Of a stretch of 56,326 bases of DNA, positions 53,224 to 56,326 are shown one piece after another. Each line of letters begins with the position of its first letter. Positions within the stretch are counted from its first letter, which is position 1. The stretch is from contig NZ_AUDO01000021.1 of NCBI RefSeq assembly GCF_000425505.1, positions 1 through 56,326 on the forward strand, in the 5' to 3' direction. The notes below the pieces were generated by a model. It had not been told where the DNA came from, made no database searches, and worked only from the letters and a program-made list of their open reading frames with translations. The DNA comes from Flavobacterium frigidarium DSM 17623. Its GTDB lineage: Bacteria > Bacteroidota > Bacteroidia > Flavobacteriales > Flavobacteriaceae. The position numbers and the translations under genes were made by a program.

Positions 53224-55281
53224 ATGAAAAACATTTTTTTGTTTGTCCTCTTACTTACAATCTCTCAGTGGGTAGTAGGGCAAAATACAATAGCAAAAAC
53301 CTACAAGAATCTTGATATTAATTCGGCATTTATTGCAGACACGCTTGCTATTGACTCCAATATAAAAAAAGCTTTAAGCTATTCGATACAAGAAGATTCA
53401 TTAGCACAACCGCTTTTTAAACGATCACTTTCCATTGCCTATCGCATACAATCACAGGAACAAATAGCAAAGGTATTCTTTGAAATGGGAATTTACTATT
53501 ACAAAAAATTCAAGTATTTTGATGCTATTAAATGTTTCAATAAAGCGATGCCTTTTATCGAAAATATCAAGTATGAGAAACAGCTGGCAAAGCTGAATTA
53601 TTATCTGGGGCAATCCTATTACTACGTGTACTCAGAAGATTCCTCGTTTAAATATTTTTCTAGAGCATTAAATCAATATCGAAAAGATAAAAACACAGTA
53701 GGAGAAGCATTATGTTATAACGGAATTGGTACTATCTACGGATCCAAGAATTATAAAATGGGTCTGAAATACCTAAATAAGGCTTTAGCGATTGATTTAA
53801 AAGAAAACGATAAAAAAGGTGCGATTTCGGCTTATACTAACATAGGAAATATCACCTCTGATAACGTTAGTTTTGAAGAAGGGTTGCCTTATTATCAAAA
53901 GGCCATAGCAGCATTAGCAATTGAAAAAAGTGATTATAACCTTGCAATTGTGTACAATAACATCGGTGATTGCTATATTAATGAAAAAGATTACGTTCAG
54001 GCATTAGCCTATTTCGAGAAAGCATTAGAAGCTTCTAATCGAATGGATGTTAATATTTTACACGGTCTCATCTATCTAAATATTGCTGATGTTAAATTAA
54101 AACAAAACAACTTAGATGAAGCTATAAAATATTCTAATTTGAGTATTGAACAAGCAAGAAAGAATAACGATATGGTTATTCAAGCTAATACTATTTTAAA
54201 TTTCTCTAAAATTTATGAAGCTAAAAAGGACTATAAAAAAGCCTTAAGTTTTAAAAACGAATATATATCTATAAAAGATCGTGCGCTAGTTTATGAAGAG
54301 CAAAAGAAGATGCAACTTTTTCAAAGTATTAATGAACTAGAGCGTTCGCAGCTTGAAATTAATAATCTTAAAAATAAGAACGAAAATGCCCATTTAAAAT
54401 TACAGTCAAAAATGAATTTGACTTATTTTTTAATTTTCATCAGTATCATTTTAATGGTGTTTTTGGTCATCTTAGTTATGCAACAAAAAGCTAAGAAAAG
54501 GTACTACGATCTACTCAATAGTAAATCAGAGCAAGTGAATACTTTAAAGGATCGAATACAAGTTAAAAACGATTATCTCAACGAATTAAATACGACAAAA
54601 ACCAAATTATTCAAGATCATAGGGCACGACTTAAGAAATCCTTTGAGCTCTATCGAAGCGTTTACTGACCTGATGTTGCAAAAAGATGATGTGTATGACG
54701 AAGAGGACCAAACGGCTTTCTTACACGCCATTAAAGAGTCGGCTATGAAGGCTTCACTAATTTTAAATGATGTATTAGCTTGGGCAATCAATCAAGAAAG
54801 TTCGTTAGTTAAACAACGGGTTTACCTTCATAAAATAGTAGACGAAGAACTAAAATTACTAGAAGTGCTAGCCCTACAAAAGCAAATTACAATCGAAAAT
54901 TTAATACACGAACGCTTAAGTGTAATTACTGATAACAATAAAGTCACAACTATTGTTCGAAATTTAGTCGCGAATGCCATTAAATTTTCGCATCTAAAAG
55001 GTAAAATCACAGTGCAAGCCGAACTAGTAGATACTTTTATAAAAATCAGTGTGCACGACAACGGAGTAGGTATTGCAGTAAGCGAACTCCAAGCTTTATT
55101 CACGGCAGATAACAAAAAATCTAAATTCGGGACTCAAAACGAAAAAGGAACGGGATTAGGTCTTTTACTTTGTAAAGATTTTGTCGAAAAATTAGGCGGT
55201 ACACTAGCCGTGCAAAGTACCTTGAATGTAGGGAGTTCATTTAGTTTCACCCTACCATTTACTGATACTACTCTAGAATAA
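53224..55281 (+). CDS. Orphan TPR sensor histidine kinase
   Basis: This 685-residue protein has a signal peptide (about 1-20), periplasmic TPR repeats (about 60-380), one membrane helix (about 399-419), a coiled-coil linker, a HisKA dimerisation domain with His468 in the motif KIIGHDLRNPLSS, and a HATPase domain: N-box VRNLVANAIKFS, G1 HDNGVGI, and NEKGTGLGLLLC. There is no receiver domain and no response regulator nearby, so its partner is encoded elsewhere. TPR kinases of this layout are common in Bacteroidetes. It follows the glycerate kinase gene after about 300 bp, and a functional link is not shown. Confidence 0.9.
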   Translation: MKNIFLFVLLLTISQWVVGQNTIAKTYKNLDINSAFIADTLAIDSNIKKALSYSIQEDSLAQPLFKRSLSIAYRIQSQEQIAKVFFEMGIYYYKKFKYFDAIKCFNKAMPFIENIKYEKQLAKLNYYLGQSYYYVYSEDSSFKYFSRALNQYRKDKNTVGEALCYNGIGTIYGSKNYKMGLKYLNKALAIDLKENDKKGAISAYTNIGNITSDNVSFEEGLPYYQKAIAALAIEKSDYNLAIVYNNIGDCYINEKDYVQALAYFEKALEASNRMDVNILHGLIYLNIADVKLKQNNLDEAIKYSNLSIEQARKNNDMVIQANTILNFSKIYEAKKDYKKALSFKNEYISIKDRALVYEEQKKMQLFQSINELERSQLEINNLKNKNENAHLKLQSKMNLTYFLIFISIILMVFLVILVMQQKAKKRYYDLLNSKSEQVNTLKDRIQVKNDYLNELNTTKTKLFKIIGHDLRNPLSSIEAFTDLMLQKDDVYDEEDQTAFLHAIKESAMKASLILNDVLAWAINQESSLVKQRVYLHKIVDEELKLLEVLALQKQITIENLIHERLSVITDNNKVTTIVRNLVANAIKFSHLKGKITVQAELVDTFIKISVHDNGVGIAVSELQALFTADNKKSKFGTQNEKGTGLGLLLCKDFVEKLGGTLAVQSTLNVGSSFSFTLPFTDTTLE

Positions 55282-55383
55282 TTCAAATTACAATCTCTTT
55301 TCAGTCTCGCAATAGCCTTAGTTTATTTTCGATTATTGCCAAATGTCTTTTGGAAGTCTTAGGAAGATATTAATTATTTTGTT

Positions 55384-55391
55384 TAACTTTG
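55384..55391 (+). promoter_or_regulatory. -7 promoter box of the DUF2452 gene
   Basis: TAACTTTG matches TAnnTTTG exactly, 50 bp before the ATG at 55442. A TTG at 55350-55352 could be the upstream element at slightly wide spacing. Confidence 0.55.
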
Positions 55392-55441
55392 TTTTAAATT
55401 AGTTAAACAAAAAAGATTTCAATTATTTAAGACAGATTCCC

Positions 55442-55852
55442 ATGCAAGATAAAAAGCCAGACAACGTTGTTTACAATACAGATGAAGGATTCAATGCAAA
55501 TGTGTTGCCGTATGCTACAAATGTAGGTGCGCCTGCAATACGCATAGATGATGTCGTATCCTGGAAGAGTAGGGGAATCGAAAATGTAAATAGGGAATTG
55601 GGTAATAAATTCAACGAACTAAAATTACAGTACCAAAAATTAATGGAGGAGTACGAGTGGAACGAATTAGTATATAACGCTAAGTTCTCATTTGAGCCTG
55701 TAATAGGCGAAATCTATCATTTATACCGTGATGTTTCAGGCGTTAACTTTCTATCGTTAATTAGTCCGCTAGAATGGAATAGAGAGCATATTGGAACCTT
55801 TAAATTGAACAGCGATAAAAAGTGGGTGGTGCTTAATAAAGATATGATTTAA
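55442..55852 (+). CDS. DUF2452 domain-containing protein
   Basis: This 136-residue soluble protein matches DUF2452: the N-terminal LPYATNVGAPAIRIDDVVSWKSRGIENVN (about 22-50) and the later FSFEPVIGEIYHLYRD...NFLSLISPLEW are diagnostic. The function is unknown. Homologues are often annotated as GTP-binding-related, but no nucleotide-binding motif is present here. Confidence 0.78.
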   Translation: MQDKKPDNVVYNTDEGFNANVLPYATNVGAPAIRIDDVVSWKSRGIENVNRELGNKFNELKLQYQKLMEEYEWNELVYNAKFSFEPVIGEIYHLYRDVSGVNFLSLISPLEWNREHIGTFKLNSDKKWVVLNKDMI

Positions 55853-55885
55853 AATTATTTTTTAAATAAAACGTCATAAAAAATT

Positions 55886-55925
55886 AAAAGACAATCAATA
55901 CTATATGTTTTGATTGTCTTTTTTT
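55886..55925 (+). terminator. Terminator of the DUF2452 gene
   Basis: A 12-bp stem (AAAGACAATCAA/TTGATTGTCTTT) with an 11-base loop and a T run follows the gene. The gap 55926-56207 shows no gene that I can support. Confidence 0.85.
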
Positions 55926-56207
55926 GTCTTTGAGGATTAAAAGTATTGGTTAGATGTAAAAATTAAAACAAATTCTCCAACAACCCTCATTGAAGCACCG
56001 TTTTCCTCATTGATGATAATATATTTATAGGAAGAGTCGAATGAGTTTGGTTTTAAAACTATGAAAATTTTATCTATGTAAATTATACTTTGTTTTGAGA
56101 TTTTATAAAGCTATGTTGTCTTCCTTGTTCAATTCATTTTTATAAAACATAGGATTTAAAGTTTTTTAACTTTTACTATAGATTGACATAAGTTCATTCC
56201 AATTCAC

Positions 56208-56238
56208 AAAAAAAGCCTGACATTGCTGTCAGGCTTTT
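56208..56238 (-). terminator. Terminator of tRNA-Asn
   Basis: On the minus strand a 12-bp stem (AAAAGCCTGACA/TGTCAGGCTTTT) with a 4-base loop is followed by a T run. It begins 7 bases past the 3' end of the tRNA. Confidence 0.85.
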
Positions 56239-56244
56239 AAAAAG

Positions 56245-56318
56245 CTCCCTCTCTTGGGCTCGAACCAAGGACCCTCTGATTAACAGTCAGATGCTCTAAC
56301 CAACTGAGCTAAGAAGGA
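56245..56318 (-). tRNA. tRNA-Asn (anticodon GTT)
   Basis: The minus strand folds into a 74-nt cloverleaf. The acceptor stem is TCCTTCT/AGAGGGA (one G-T pair) with discriminator G. The D-arm starts GCTCAGTTGGTTAGAGC, the anticodon stem is TCTGA/TCAGA with loop CTGTTAA (anticodon GTT), and the T-arm is CTTGG/CCAAG with loop TTCGAGC. CCA is not encoded. Its promoter lies beyond the window. Confidence 0.95.
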
Positions 56319-56326
56319 AACTGTAT

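Overview
The window looks like chromosomal DNA of a low-GC member of the Flavobacteriaceae, most likely Flavobacterium or a close relative. The signs are: a SprE-type gliding-motility lipoprotein; many proteins typical of this family (DUF6909, DUF6341, DUF6427, DUF6168, DUF5687, DUF4292, DUF2452); exact matches to the Bacteroidetes -7 promoter box TAnnTTTG in front of many genes; almost no Shine-Dalgarno sequences; several TTG starts; and an ATP synthase operon that lacks the beta and epsilon genes. These identifications rest on recognising the protein families by eye. No database search was made.

Layout. 1-302 holds the end of an unrecognised, apparently frameshifted gene. 398-3995 is a leftward group (rnr, a GIN-domain protein, a LysE-type exporter). 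4358-5050 is a very AT-rich gap with at least ten DnaA-box-like 9-mers and is a candidate replication origin. 5051-8010 carries rpiB, a DUF1294 protein and the RNA-binding protein Tex. 8045-9449 is an array of eight 61-bp imperfect palindromes with a small GIY-YIG nuclease gene inside it. 9487-22471 is core housekeeping: a PepSY protein, a hydrolase, tatA, a GH3-family enzyme, DUF6909, a UDP-glucuronate decarboxylase-like enzyme, purD, upp, and a DUF4254/GT9 pair. 22550-28396 has a PaaE-like reductase, then a PadR regulator, three paralogous membrane proteins and a two-gene ABC transporter. 28635-37441 runs from sprE through a bactofilin into the ATP synthase genes atpZ/I-B-E-F-H-A-G. 37584-44816 is a cell-envelope group (flippase, dut, sugar nucleotidyltransferase, TPR protein, DUF4292 lipoprotein, EnvC-like protein).

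44886-52915 is the most interesting metabolic locus. A divergent LacI-family regulator with a tandem palindromic operator faces a TonB-dependent receptor, a cytoplasmic GH63-like glycosidase of the mannosylglycerate/glucosylglycerate hydrolase type, a sodium:solute symporter and a glycerate kinase. Together they read as a complete uptake and catabolic route for a glycosylglycerate compatible solute: outer membrane import, inner membrane import, hydrolysis to hexose plus glycerate, and phosphorylation of glycerate into glycolysis. The window ends with an orphan TPR sensor histidine kinase, a DUF2452 protein and a leftward tRNA-Asn.

The other notable candidates are the GIY-YIG/palindrome array, the PadR/triple-paralogue/ABC operon, the possible origin, and hairpins inside the ATP synthase operon, one of which may set the dose of subunit c.
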